Source: Flavobacterium hibernum (GTDB lineage: Bacteria; Bacteroidota; Bacteroidia; Flavobacteriales; Flavobacteriaceae). From it: a DNA stretch of 64,000 bases. Every line of letters begins with the position of its first letter. Position 1 is the first letter of the stretch. Positions 1 to 8,090 of this stretch are shown here, in pieces. The position numbers were made by a program, and so were the translations under genes. The notes below the pieces were generated by a model. It worked only from the letters and a program-made list of their open reading frames with translations. It did no database searches and had not been told where the DNA came from. The DNA is taken from NCBI RefSeq assembly GCF_000832125.1, contig NZ_JPRK01000004.1, forward strand, positions 62,001 through 126,000. Reading direction: 5' to 3'.

Positions 1-6
1 AAAAAG

Positions 7-35
7 AAAGCCGAAAACAAGGCGTTTTCGGCTTT
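7..35 (-). terminator. Rho-independent terminator of the chalcone-isomerase-like gene
   Basis: Twelve-base arms AAAGCCGAAAAC and GTTTTCGGCTTT enclose a 5-base loop. Read on the minus strand, the hairpin is followed by a T-rich tail, about 25 bases after the stop codon. Confidence 0.8.
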
Positions 36-59
36 AGATTCTGTGTCGATTTAAGGAAG

Positions 60-635
60 TTATATCCCTAATAAATGTTTTTTCAATGTTTCGTCAACTG
101 GTTTATCTGAAAGCCAGATTCCAAATAAAGCTTTTTTGAAGTCAAATCCGTTAATTTTTCCTTTCAAAGTTTCGTTTTTGTAAACGTTGATGGTTTGGTC
201 AAGCGGGTTGTAAGCTAAGATGAAAACATCTTTTTCTGTAATAGCATCACTTAAAAAAGTTTTAAATTCTTCAATTCTTGGTCTTAATTGTGCAAGATTA
301 CTTCCGGCAGATTTTTCGAAACCGGTATTCATAGCCTTAGTCAATTTGTTAGAAGAAACCATAGACGATGTAATTTCTATTCTAATTGCCATTTCAGTAT
401 CACTATCAATAATGAATTGCGGATCCTGACTGAGCTGAGATAAATATAATGCCTGAACATAAACTTCTAACCACATTTTAGATCTTCCTCCAGCGCCGTT
501 AAGTTGCAAAGATTTACCTTGAAATTCAATTTTTCTTGGAACCGTAACACCATTAACTTCTAATTGAGTTTGAGCCGAAATTGTCGAAAATTGCAAGCTT
601 AAAAGGAAAGTAAGTAAAAGTAAAATCTTTTTCAT
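60..635 (-). CDS. Secreted chalcone isomerase-like protein
   Basis: This 191-residue protein begins with a clear Sec signal peptide (residues 1 to about 21, ending SA-QTQ). The mature part has the Chalcone_3-type hallmark around residues 48-67, LNGAG.RSKMWLEVYVQALYL-like, followed by the usual alpha/beta stretch. Bacterial members of this family are periplasmic and mostly lack proven flavonoid chemistry; a fatty-acid or lipid-binding role is often suspected, so no enzyme activity is claimed. It is transcribed alone, with its own terminator, and faces away from the acyl-CoA dehydrogenase gene across a 484-base gap. Length is normal for the family. Family assignment is fairly sure; function is open. 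Confidence 0.8.
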   Translation of the reverse strand: MKKILLLLTFLLSLQFSTISAQTQLEVNGVTVPRKIEFQGKSLQLNGAGGRSKMWLEVYVQALYLSQLSQDPQFIIDSDTEMAIRIEITSSMVSSNKLTKAMNTGFEKSAGSNLAQLRPRIEEFKTFLSDAITEKDVFILAYNPLDQTINVYKNETLKGKINGFDFKKALFGIWLSDKPVDETLKKHLLGI

Positions 636-735
636 ATGCTGTCGATATTATATTTTTTGAGCAAAAATAATGCTAAATTATCAATTTAATAACGTTGTAG
701 GGCAGGTTTTTTTCTAGTTATTTTTGATTTTTTTT

Positions 736-747
736 ATCGTATACGAT
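736..747. promoter_or_regulatory. Perfect palindrome ATCGTATACGAT
   Basis: A 12-base perfect palindrome in the divergent gap, about 100 bases upstream of the chalcone-isomerase-like start and 373 bases upstream of the dehydrogenase start. It could be a dimeric regulator site. The regulator is unknown. Confidence 0.4.
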
Positions 748-930
748 TAGTAATCAAATTAGTAAGATATGTTTTACGTACTTTTACGTGTTTTATGGTT
801 TGTTTAATCTTTTTGGAAGGATAAATTGGCTGAATCTTTAGAAGTAAGCTGTTTTTATTGGCAGTTTTATTCTTAAATTTTAAAGAAAACGTTGCAAAGT
901 TGATGGCTATCGTGGTAAATTTCGATATTA

Positions 931-950
931 TTACGAAAACGTTATCGTAA
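931..950. promoter_or_regulatory. LacI-type operator candidate
   Basis: The sequence TTACGAAAACGTTATCGTAA is an inverted repeat with TTACGA and TCGTAA arms and a central AACGTT; 18 of 20 positions are symmetric. A central CG inside AA.CG.TT is typical of LacI-family operators. It lies about 34 bases upstream of the -33 element of the acyl-CoA dehydrogenase promoter. A weaker AACGTT site is centred 50 bases further upstream (890/891). Confidence 0.45.
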
Positions 951-983
951 TTGTTGTTGATCTATTAATTTTATATGCATGCA

Positions 984-1014
984 TTGTTAATTTGACATAT
1001 AAAAATTATCTTTG
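984..1014 (+). promoter_or_regulatory. Bacteroidota-type promoter for acyl-CoA dehydrogenase
   Basis: A TTG at 984-986 is followed after 20 bases by TATCTTTG at 1007-1014, matching the TTG/TAnnTTTG consensus of Flavobacterium. This predicts a leader of roughly 100 bases before the ATG at 1120. The upstream edge overlaps the ATGCATGCAT palindrome at 975-984. Confidence 0.6.
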
Positions 1015-1119
1015 AAAGCCTTTTTGCCTAAAACAAAAGCGATTCAAAAAACAAAAATAACCACTAACTAAATTAATTTTTTCTAAATTGGTTTAGGAAT
1101 AACAAAACAATAAAAGACT

Positions 1120-2262
1120 ATGGATTTCAATCTTACCGAAGAACATTTGATGATTCAACAAGCAGCAAGAGATTTTGCTCAAAATGAATTGTTGCCAGGT
1201 GTTATTGAGCGTGACGAAAAACAAATTTTTCCGACAGAGCAAGTTAAAAAAATGGGGCAATTAGGATTCATGGGAATGATGGTTGATCCAAAATACGGAG
1301 GAAGTGGATTAGATGCAATTTCGTATGTAATTGCAATGGAAGAAATTTCAAAAGTAGATGCATCTGCTTCTGTAGTAATGTCTGTAAACAACTCTTTAGT
1401 TTGTTGGGGTTTACAAGAATTTGGAACTGAAGAACAAAAACAAAAATATTTACCGGGTTTAGCTTCAGGAGAAATTCACGGAGCTTTTTGTTTAAGTGAG
1501 CCCGAAGCAGGTAGTGATGCAACTTCGCAAAAAACTACTGCTATTGATATGGGAGATCATTATTTAGTAAATGGAACTAAAAACTGGATTACAAACGGAA
1601 ATACAGCTTCAGTTTATCTAGTAATTGCTCAAACACATCCAGAATTAAAGCATAAAGGAATTAATGCTTTGATCATGACTAAAGATATGCCAGGTTTTTC
1701 TATTGGCCCAAAAGAGCAAAAAATGGGAATTCGTGGTTCAGATACGCACTCACTAATGTTTAGTGATGTAAAAGTTCCAAAAGAAAATAGAATAGGTGAA
1801 GATGGATTTGGTTTCAAGTTTGCCATGAAAACGCTTGCCGGAGGTCGTATTGGTATTGCATCTCAAGCATTAGGAATTGCTTCTGGAGCTTACGAATTGG
1901 CTTTAAAATATTCTAAAGAACGTAAAGCTTTTGGAACAGAAATTTGTAATCATCAGGCAATCGCTTTTAAACTGGCAGATATGGCTGTAAATATCGAAGC
2001 GGCGCGTCATTTATGTATGAAAGCAGCTTGGGATAAAGACCAACATAAAAACTATGATGTAAGTGGAGCAATGGCAAAATTATTTGCTTCGCAAGTTGCA
2101 ATGGATACTGCTGTAGAAGCTGTACAGATTCATGGTGGAAATGGTTATGTAAAAGAATACCATGTTGAACGTTTTATGCGTGATGCAAAAATTACTCAGA
2201 TTTATGAGGGAACCTCAGAAATTCAAAAAATTGTAATTTCAAGATCAGTGATCGCGGGATAA
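1120..2262 (+). CDS. Acyl-CoA dehydrogenase, short-chain type
   Basis: This 380-residue protein is a full-length FAD-dependent acyl-CoA dehydrogenase that makes the 2,3-double bond in acyl-CoA during fatty-acid or branched-chain amino-acid breakdown, passing electrons to ETF. The sequence shows the family signature CLSEPEAGSDATS (about 126-138), the helical C-terminal domain with ERKAFG and HQAI, and the terminal YEGTSEIQ motif with the likely catalytic base Glu363, the position used by short-chain and butyryl-CoA dehydrogenases. It is monocistronic, with its own promoter and a strong terminator at 2286-2323. The long palindrome-rich leader suggests regulation. Substrate chain length cannot be read from the sequence. 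Confidence 0.93.
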   Translation: MDFNLTEEHLMIQQAARDFAQNELLPGVIERDEKQIFPTEQVKKMGQLGFMGMMVDPKYGGSGLDAISYVIAMEEISKVDASASVVMSVNNSLVCWGLQEFGTEEQKQKYLPGLASGEIHGAFCLSEPEAGSDATSQKTTAIDMGDHYLVNGTKNWITNGNTASVYLVIAQTHPELKHKGINALIMTKDMPGFSIGPKEQKMGIRGSDTHSLMFSDVKVPKENRIGEDGFGFKFAMKTLAGGRIGIASQALGIASGAYELALKYSKERKAFGTEICNHQAIAFKLADMAVNIEAARHLCMKAAWDKDQHKNYDVSGAMAKLFASQVAMDTAVEAVQIHGGNGYVKEYHVERFMRDAKITQIYEGTSEIQKIVISRSVIAG

Positions 2263-2285
2263 ATTCATTCGAAAATAGATATAAG

Positions 2286-2323
2286 AACCCTTTCAGCTTT
2301 TTAAGCTTCGAAAGGGTTTTTTT
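2286..2323 (+). terminator. Terminator after acyl-CoA dehydrogenase
   Basis: Arms AACCCTTTC and GAAAGGGTT are followed by a run of seven T; the hairpin begins 24 bases after the stop. Confidence 0.9.
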
Positions 2324-2409
2324 ACGATTATTTTTTTTACTTTTCAGAAGTTTACGGTTTTAAACCAATTACTTAGCTTTTTAAATTGCCTTAACTCTAT
2401 ATCATTGTT

Positions 2410-3387
2410 ATGAAAAAACTCTACTTTCTTCTTCCGTTTATTTTTTTAGCGTGTAAATCAAGTCCAACTGCGGTAAACCAAAAGTCCTCAAAATCAAGTT
2501 CGAAACCTTTGGAAATTACCTATAAAGTAAATGAGACAGAAGTGTCAGATTTTTTAAAATATCTTTCTTCTGATGAATTAGAAGGACGTGAAACTGGAAC
2601 GAGAGGAATTGAGAAAGCTGCTGTTTTCCTAGAAGACTTTTTTAAGAAAAACAATGTAAAGCCTTATTTTAAAACTTATCGCGATACACTTACCAACTTT
2701 AAAATTCCTGCTTATAATATTGTTGGCGTTTTAGAAGGAACAGATCCGGAACTAAAAAAAGAGTTTGTGATTTTAAGTGCACATTATGATCATATTGGTT
2801 TAGAGAAAAAGCAACAGGCAGATGTAATAAATAATGGAGCAAATGACGATGCATCTGGAGTAACTGCGGTTGCAGAAATGGCGAAATATTTTGCAGAAAC
2901 AAAATCGAATAAACGCAGTATACTTTTTGTGTTTTTTGCCGGAGAAGAAAAAGGACTATTAGGATCAAAAAGTTTAGTTCAGAAATTAAAAAAACAAAAC
3001 TTTAATTTATATGCTCAGTTAAATATCGAAATGATTGGAGTGCCAATGAAACGTGATTATTTAGCTTACATTACAGGTTTTGATAAATCGAATATGGCCG
3101 AAAAAATTAATGAATATACAGGGAAAAAGACAATTGGATTTTTGCCTAAAGAAGCCGAATATAAATTGTTTTACAGATCTGATAATTATTCTTTCTTTGA
3201 AGTATTTGGAAAACCATGTCAATCGATAAGTACTTTTGATTTTGAAAATTTTAATTTTTATCACCATGTTTCAGATGAATTTAAAGTGATGGATATTCCG
3301 CATATAACCTCTTTTGTGCAAGAGTTTTTACCAGCAGTTACCCGAATAGCTACAACGCAAACAGAAGAAATAACAATGAACAAATAA
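2410..3387 (+). CDS. M28-family metallopeptidase lipoprotein
   Basis: This 325-residue zinc aminopeptidase-like protein starts with a lipoprotein signal (lipobox FLAC, Cys15), so it is probably anchored in the envelope, possibly on the outer membrane. The M28 metal ligands are visible in order: SAHYDH (HxD), NNGANDDASG (Asp), FAGEEKG (Glu-Glu), the SDNYSF region and FYHHVSDEF (His). A Ser/Lys-rich linker of about 20 residues follows the lipid anchor. M28 enzymes release N-terminal amino acids or dipeptides. It is followed 35 bases later by an SDR gene on the same strand that may have its own promoter. Substrate is unknown; the family call is safe. Confidence 0.9.
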   Translation: MKKLYFLLPFIFLACKSSPTAVNQKSSKSSSKPLEITYKVNETEVSDFLKYLSSDELEGRETGTRGIEKAAVFLEDFFKKNNVKPYFKTYRDTLTNFKIPAYNIVGVLEGTDPELKKEFVILSAHYDHIGLEKKQQADVINNGANDDASGVTAVAEMAKYFAETKSNKRSILFVFFAGEEKGLLGSKSLVQKLKKQNFNLYAQLNIEMIGVPMKRDYLAYITGFDKSNMAEKINEYTGKKTIGFLPKEAEYKLFYRSDNYSFFEVFGKPCQSISTFDFENFNFYHHVSDEFKVMDIPHITSFVQEFLPAVTRIATTQTEEITMNK

Positions 3388-3410
3388 CCTTTATTTTTAC
3401 TCTATTTGCT

Positions 3411-3418
3411 TATTTTTG
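3411..3418 (+). promoter_or_regulatory. TATTTTTG -7 box four bases before an ATG
   Basis: This matches the TAnnTTTG consensus and ends only four bases before the SDR start codon, so a transcript from it would be essentially leaderless. No good -33 TTG is seen at the right distance, which lowers confidence. Confidence 0.35.
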
Positions 3419-3422
3419 CCTT

Positions 3423-4100
3423 ATGAAAAATATTATTGTTACCGGAACCAGTAGAGGAATTGGTTACGAATTGGCGTTGCAGTTTGCAAATGCAGGTCAT
3501 CAAGTTTTGGCTATTTCACGAAAAATACCTCAAGCACTTTTAGAACATCAAAACATTACTTGTCTTTCAGTTGATTTGGCAAACGAAGATGCTTTGCAAG
3601 AAGTGGATCATTTCTTGTCTTCAACATGGAAAAAAGTTGATGCTGTGGTGCATAACGCAGGAGCTTTGTTGTTGAAGCCTTTCGCCGAAACTACTCAGGC
3701 TGATTTTGAAAGTATTTATAAAGTGAATGTTTTTGCAGTAGCAAATCTTACCAGAATTTGTTTGCCCTATTTACAAAAAGGAAGTCACGTTGTTACTATT
3801 AGTTCTATTGGTGGCGTTCGCGGAAGTCTTAAATTTGCAGGTTTAGCCGCTTATAGTTCGAGTAAAGGTGCCGTAATTACTTTAAGCGAATTATTGGCAG
3901 AAGAATATAAAGAACAAGGAATCTCTTTTAATGTTTTGGCCTTAGGTTCTGTTCAAACCGAAATGTTAAACGAAGCTTTTCCTGGATATCAGGCACCAAT
4001 TTCTGCCGAAGGAATGGCAACTTATATTTATGATTTTACATTGAATGGAAATAAATATTTTAACGGAAAGGTATTGGAGGTTTCTTCGACGAATCCTTAG
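3423..4100 (+). CDS. Short-chain dehydrogenase/reductase
   Basis: This 225-residue classical SDR has the Rossmann motif TGTSRGIG (residues 7-14), the NAG motif (VHNAGAL), the catalytic serine in ISSIGG and the YSSSKGA active-site Tyr-Lys pair. It should be an NAD(P)-dependent oxidoreductase of the cytoplasm. It is on the short side for the family and lacks a long substrate loop, so the substrate cannot be named. The end of the gene is followed by tandem ATGAATT repeats (about 4105-4135). Confidence 0.9.
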   Translation: MKNIIVTGTSRGIGYELALQFANAGHQVLAISRKIPQALLEHQNITCLSVDLANEDALQEVDHFLSSTWKKVDAVVHNAGALLLKPFAETTQADFESIYKVNVFAVANLTRICLPYLQKGSHVVTISSIGGVRGSLKFAGLAAYSSSKGAVITLSELLAEEYKEQGISFNVLALGSVQTEMLNEAFPGYQAPISAEGMATYIYDFTLNGNKYFNGKVLEVSSTNP

Positions 4101-4104
4101 TTAA

Positions 4105-4135
4105 TTATGAATTATGAATTATGAATTTTGAATCT
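4105..4135. repeat. Short tandem repeat of ATGAATT units
   Basis: Three near-perfect ATGAATT units in a row, ending in ATGAATTTTGAATC, fill most of the gap between the SDR and SprT-like genes. A similar ATGAGTT motif recurs at 6444-6470. Confidence 0.6.
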
Positions 4136-4184
4136 GATATAAACCTTTTTACTTCTAACATATAACTTTTAACGTAATAGAAAA

Positions 4185-4787
4185 TTGAGCGAGACTTTAG
4201 CTAAATATATACCGGAACATGCAGTAAGGCCTGTTTTTGAATTGATTGTTTCCAATCAGGTTCATCTTAAAATTGTAAATGAGCGCCAAACGCGACATGG
4301 AGATTATAGGAGAGGACCAAGTGGAAAACATGAAATTACGGTAAACGCAAGTTTAAATAAATATCGTTTTCTGATTACGCTAATTCACGAAATTTCACAT
4401 TTAGTAGCATTCGAGAAATTCGGAAGAAATATAAAGCCTCACGGAAATGAATGGAAACATACATTTCAACGTACGATGATTCCGTTTATACGTCCGGAGA
4501 TTTTTCCGGGTGGTTTATTGCCGCTATTAGCGAGGCATTTTAAAAATCCATCCGCAAGTAGCGATACAGATACAACTTTGTCTTTGGCCTTAAAACAATA
4601 CGATACTGACAATGATAAAAACTATGTTTTTGAGATTCCGTATGGAAGTGTCTTTAGAATAAAAAATGGAAAAATATTTAAGAAATTAGCTGTTAGAACC
4701 AAACGTTTTGAATGCATTGAAATTAGTTCAGGAAGAACTTATCTTTTTAATCCAAATGCCGAGGTTGAATTAATAAATTCAAATTAA
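4185..4787 (+). CDS. SprT-like zinc metalloprotease-fold protein
   Basis: This 200-residue protein contains the SprT-like HExxH motif HEISH (residues 68-72) in the context ITLIHEISHLVAFEKFG, followed by HGNEWKHTF, a second conserved piece of the family. Eukaryotic relatives (Spartan) digest DNA-protein crosslinks; bacterial SprT proteins have unproven roles. No C-terminal zinc-ribbon cysteines are visible. The start is a TTG at 4185, chosen because no ATG lies upstream in frame and the following residues fit the family N-terminus. It converges with the ABC transporter genes across a strong hairpin. Confidence 0.8.
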   Translation: MSETLAKYIPEHAVRPVFELIVSNQVHLKIVNERQTRHGDYRRGPSGKHEITVNASLNKYRFLITLIHEISHLVAFEKFGRNIKPHGNEWKHTFQRTMIPFIRPEIFPGGLLPLLARHFKNPSASSDTDTTLSLALKQYDTDNDKNYVFEIPYGSVFRIKNGKIFKKLAVRTKRFECIEISSGRTYLFNPNAEVELINSN

Positions 4788-4803
4788 GTTTAAAATCCAA
4801 ATA

Positions 4804-4850
4804 AAAAATTCCAAATTCCAATACTGATGTAGTTGGAATTTGGAATTTTT
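4804..4850. terminator. Bidirectional terminator hairpin between convergent genes
   Basis: Eighteen-base perfect arms, the right one TTGGAATTTGGAATTTTT, enclose an 11-base loop, with A/T tails on both sides. It serves the SprT-like gene (+) and the ABC ATPase gene (-), and belongs to a repeat family seen again at 7390-7443. Confidence 0.8.
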
Positions 4851-4903
4851 TATTGAGTTCTTCCAGAATTGGAATTTAAAAATATTGGAATTTAAAATAG
4901 GTT

Positions 4904-5665
4904 CTAACCTTTCAAATACGCTTCTCTAACTTTTTTAAACAAGTTTGAAGAGTAAACAAATTTTACAATATCCTTATTGTCAGTTCTAAAAATTTCTTCT
5001 TTAGTTCCCTGCCACGCTTTTAAACCTTTTTTTAAGAATACGATATTTTCACCAATTTCCATTACCGAGTTCATATCGTGCGTATTTATTACAGTTGTTA
5101 TATTATATTCTTCCGTAATTTCCTTAATCAAATTATCAATTAAAGTAGAAGTATTTGGATCTAAACCAGAGTTTGGTTCATCACAAAACAGATACTTCGG
5201 ATTGTTTACAATCGCACGTGCAATTGCCACACGCTTTTGCATTCCCCCTGAAATTTCTGAAGGAAGTTTTTTATGAGCATCAACAAGGTTTACTCTTTCT
5301 AGAACAAAATCAACACGTTCTTGAATTTTATTTTTGTTGTCATTCGTGAACATTTTTAATGGAAAAGCTACATTTTCTGCAACAGTCATAGAGTCGAATA
5401 AAGCACTCCCTTGAAAAACCATTCCAATTTCAGTTCTTAATGCTCTCTTTTCATCTGGATCTAATTCAGAGTAAACACGTCCGTCAAATTCAATTGTACC
5501 AGAGTCTGGCGTATGAATTCCTAATAAAGTCTTTAGTAAAACCGTTTTTCCAGATCCACTTTGTCCAATAATCAAGTTCGTCTTTCCAGTTTCAAAAACT
5601 GTCGAAACACCTTTCAAAACTTTACTGTCGCCAAATGATTTTTCTATGTTTTTTACTTCTATCAT
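4904..5665 (-). CDS. Mla-type ABC transporter ATP-binding protein
   Basis: This 253-residue ABC ATPase has Walker A GQSGSGKT (34-41), Q-loop near FQGSALFD, signature SGGMQKR (139-145), Walker B YLFCDEP (158-164) and the H-loop INTHDM. The SGGMQKRVAIARA variant and the MlaE-like partner point to the MlaF branch, which drives phospholipid movement between the two membranes. It overlaps the permease stop codon by one base (TAATG), so the two are translationally coupled. No MCE-domain (MlaD) gene is next to it, which is unusual for a complete Mla system. Confidence 0.9.
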   Translation of the reverse strand: MIEVKNIEKSFGDSKVLKGVSTVFETGKTNLIIGQSGSGKTVLLKTLLGIHTPDSGTIEFDGRVYSELDPDEKRALRTEIGMVFQGSALFDSMTVAENVAFPLKMFTNDNKNKIQERVDFVLERVNLVDAHKKLPSEISGGMQKRVAIARAIVNNPKYLFCDEPNSGLDPNTSTLIDNLIKEITEEYNITTVINTHDMNSVMEIGENIVFLKKGLKAWQGTKEEIFRTDNKDIVKFVYSSNLFKKVREAYLKG

Positions 5666-6411
5666 TATCCTAATAATAATTGAGTTAATATGTAATTAAA
5701 AAGAATGATACAAACAGATGTCCATACAAATGATACTGTACTTGCTTTACCAACTTCAAGTGCACCACCTTTCATGTAATAGCCGTGAAAAGATGGAATA
5801 GTTGCTAATAACATTGCAAAAATTAAAGTTTTAATAAAAGCATATGTGATATGAAAAGGAATAAATTCCATTTGAGCACCTTGAATAAAGTCTTCACTAG
5901 TTGAAAAACCTCCGTATGCACAAGCTAACCATCCTCCAAAAATACCCAAAAACATACTAATTCCAATTACGAAAGGATACATTAACAGGGCTACTATTTT
6001 TGGAAAAACAAGATAGTTTAATGAATTTACACCCATAACTTCTAACGCATCAATTTGCTCTGTAACACGCATTGTTCCGATACTTGAAGTAATATATGAA
6101 CCCATTTTTCCGGCCATAATTACCGAAATAAAAGTAGGAGCAAACTCCAGAATTACAGATTGACGTGTTGCAAAACCAATTAGATATTTTGGAATTAATG
6201 GATTAGTAAGGTTTAAGGCAGTTTGAATAGCAACAACTCCACCTATAAAAAAAGAGATGAAACAAACGATTCCAAGAGAATCAATTATAAGGTCGTCGAT
6301 TTCCTTGAAAATTAATTTTTTCATAACAGGCCATTTAGTCTGTTTGTTAAAAATTTCTTTCAGCATTAAAAAATATCTTCCTATTTGAGATAAATAACGA
6401 ATTAGCATCAT
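5665..6411 (-). CDS. MlaE-family ABC permease
   Basis: This 248-residue integral membrane protein has about five to six hydrophobic segments and the MlaE-type core ALEVMGVNSLNYLVFPKIVA, with TEQIDAL just before it. It would form the membrane channel part of a lipid-trafficking ABC complex with the adjacent ATPase. The first gene of a two-gene leftward operon; two Met codons in a row begin the protein. MlaD/MCE partner genes must be elsewhere if this is a standard Mla system. Confidence 0.9.
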   Translation of the reverse strand: MMLIRYLSQIGRYFLMLKEIFNKQTKWPVMKKLIFKEIDDLIIDSLGIVCFISFFIGGVVAIQTALNLTNPLIPKYLIGFATRQSVILEFAPTFISVIMAGKMGSYITSSIGTMRVTEQIDALEVMGVNSLNYLVFPKIVALLMYPFVIGISMFLGIFGGWLACAYGGFSTSEDFIQGAQMEFIPFHITYAFIKTLIFAMLLATIPSFHGYYMKGGALEVGKASTVSFVWTSVCIILFNYILTQLLLG

Positions 6412-6491
6412 AGTTGTACAAATATTGGCTAAGGTAAAAAGAAGTTATGAGTTTTGGGTTATGAGTTCAGGTTTTTCGGTTGTTTTACCAA

Positions 6492-7340
6492 TCAAATTAA
6501 CTTTTGTTTCATTTTTTGAAAACGATAATTTCTAATAAATTTAGCTTGTTCAGGGGTAACTAATAAAGGAGTTTTGGCGCTTTTAGCTTTCAAGAATCCT
6601 TTAATATAATCTAAAAAGAGAAGCGGTTTTTTCTTCATCATTGCCAACTTAGCAGATGCGATTGCTGTAATCCAGAAACCATATCCTAAAGTATAAAAAG
6701 CTTCTCCTTGTTTATAACGAGCTGTTTTGTTGTAATTTGCGCCAGTTGGTTTTAAGTGTTTTACATGTAATGAAGAATCGGTAACAACTTTCCAATCATA
6801 ATATTTACAAAGTAATTCATCTACAGTATCCCAACCCATTGCAGGTTTTAAACCTCCAATTTGTTGGAAAGTTGCTGCGCGATATGCTTTTAAAGCACCA
6901 CGGATATGATCTTTGTCTGTAAGATTTTCTAAAACCCAGTCTCCATTTTTTTCGATATAACAAAATCCACCCACCATTCCAATTTTTGGATCCGATTCGA
7001 AATGTTTGATTATGGTTTCAAAATAGTTCGGAGGAAAAATTAAGTCGCCGTCTATCTTTACAATAATATCATAATTAGAATCTAAAGTTTCAAAACCTTT
7101 TTGAAAAGCCTGAATTACTTTGCTTCCCGGCATATGAATCGCGTCTGAAGTTTTGTTTACAACAGAAATAAATGGATTTTCTTTTGCAAAACCCAGAACA
7201 ATTTCTTCAGTTTTGTCTGTAGAATTATCATTTACAACAACAACTTTTGATGGTAAAACAGTTTGCGAAACCAGAGATTCTAAAGTTAAACCAATTAAAT
7301 CTTGTTCGTTGTGCGCGGGAATGACGATGTAGTATTTCAT
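6492..7340 (-). CDS. Glycosyltransferase family 2 protein
   Basis: This 282-residue GT-A-fold enzyme starts directly with the nucleotide-binding strand (YYIVIPAHNEQDLIG), has VVVNDNSTDKT and the metal-binding KIDGDLIFP motif (around residues 95-103), and WDTVDEL near the acceptor site. GT2 enzymes transfer sugars from nucleotide donors to polysaccharide or lipid acceptors on the cytoplasmic face. A hydrophobic stretch (about 221-245) may hold it near the membrane. The neighbouring upstream methyltransferase-like gene, on the same strand, suggests a small surface-glycan pair, though a hairpin separates them. Acceptor unknown. Confidence 0.88.
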   Translation of the reverse strand: MKYYIVIPAHNEQDLIGLTLESLVSQTVLPSKVVVVNDNSTDKTEEIVLGFAKENPFISVVNKTSDAIHMPGSKVIQAFQKGFETLDSNYDIIVKIDGDLIFPPNYFETIIKHFESDPKIGMVGGFCYIEKNGDWVLENLTDKDHIRGALKAYRAATFQQIGGLKPAMGWDTVDELLCKYYDWKVVTDSSLHVKHLKPTGANYNKTARYKQGEAFYTLGYGFWITAIASAKLAMMKKKPLLFLDYIKGFLKAKSAKTPLLVTPEQAKFIRNYRFQKMKQKLI

Positions 7341-7389
7341 AAATTTTCAATTTTAAATGCCAATTCTTGAGAATAAATCCCAATCTTCT

Positions 7390-7443
7390 AAAATTCCAAA
7401 TTCCAATTTTACCTATATGGTTAAAATTGGAATTTGGAATTTT
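7390..7443. repeat. Long intergenic hairpin, TTGGAATTTGGAA family
   Basis: Arms of about 24 bases (7390-7413 and 7419-7443, one bulge) lie between the methyltransferase-like stop and the glycosyltransferase start. The core TTGGAATTTGGAATTT is shared with the hairpin at 4804-4850. It may stop transcription leaving the methyltransferase-like gene. Confidence 0.65.
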
Positions 7444-7461
7444 TTTATTGGAATTTTGCCT

Positions 7462-7989
7462 TTAGGCTTTTATTTTTTCCGCTGCAACAATATAATATCT
7501 CGGAGTGAAATATCTTAAAAGTGGTCTAAAACCAAACTTTTTTACCGGATGAGTAAATTTTTGGCGATCAGTAATTTTCCAGCCTGTTTTTTCTAAAAGC
7601 CAGTCTAACTGCCAATCTTCAAATTCGTGATAATGCCTGTCCCACATATCTGTTTTAGAACGGTAAGCCGGAGAGAACCACAAACGCAATGGAATTGAAA
7701 TTAGTAATTTATCGCACTTTACGTTTTGTAGAATTGTGTATGGGTTTAGCAAATGTTCGAAAATTTCAAATGCCGTAAAAATAGTATATTCTTCTGTTTG
7801 TAAAGCGGTTTGATCGTTGTCTAAATCTTCGCCTTTTGTGTTTTTTACAGTGTATCCATTTTCTTCCATTATTTTAGAGAATGGATTTGGTACACCAAAA
7901 TCAAAAATAGTTTCAGATGTTTTAACGTGTTTTTGTAAAAACTCTAAGGTAAGTTTGAATCTTTTATTTGGAAACGTTTTTTCGTACAT
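7462..7989 (-). CDS. Methyltransferase-like protein with a degenerate SAM site
   Basis: This 175-residue protein resembles the Methyltransf_11 group in overall pattern: a beta strand IFDFG near residues 33-37, an acidic second strand end (GEDLD), and TIFTAFEIFEHLLNP, which matches the usual family segment before motif II. The glycine-rich SAM motif GxGxG is replaced by FGVPNPFSK, so cofactor binding is uncertain. It sits upstream of a GT2 gene on the same strand, fitting glycan or lipid decoration. It is a cytoplasmic protein without a signal peptide. The fold call is moderate; activity is not assured. Confidence 0.65.
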   Translation of the reverse strand: MYEKTFPNKRFKLTLEFLQKHVKTSETIFDFGVPNPFSKIMEENGYTVKNTKGEDLDNDQTALQTEEYTIFTAFEIFEHLLNPYTILQNVKCDKLLISIPLRLWFSPAYRSKTDMWDRHYHEFEDWQLDWLLEKTGWKITDRQKFTHPVKKFGFRPLLRYFTPRYYIVAAEKIKA

Positions 7990-8053
7990 AGTCGTTGCAA
8001 GGAACGAAACAATCTCTCGTTCTTAATTTTTATAATTAGGTCGCAAATATACT

Positions 8054-8085
8054 AAAAAGTCCGCATTTTAAAATGCGGACTTTTT
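8054..8085. terminator. Perfect palindromic terminator
   Basis: Sixteen-base arms AAAAAGTCCGCATTTT and its complement are directly adjacent, with T runs on both strands. It lies downstream of the FabH-like gene (minus strand) and upstream of the methyltransferase-like gene. Confidence 0.8.
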
Positions 8086-8090
8086 TAAAG

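Larger units (their letters stand above)
636..1119. other. 484-base divergent intergenic region with palindromes and a promoter
   Basis: No coding potential is seen. The region holds a perfect 12-base palindrome (736-747), two AACGTT-centred sites (about 883-898 and 931-950), an ATGCATGCAT palindrome (975-984) and a good promoter (984-1014) for the acyl-CoA dehydrogenase. It is longer and richer in symmetric sites than other gaps here, so it looks regulatory. Confidence 0.6.
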
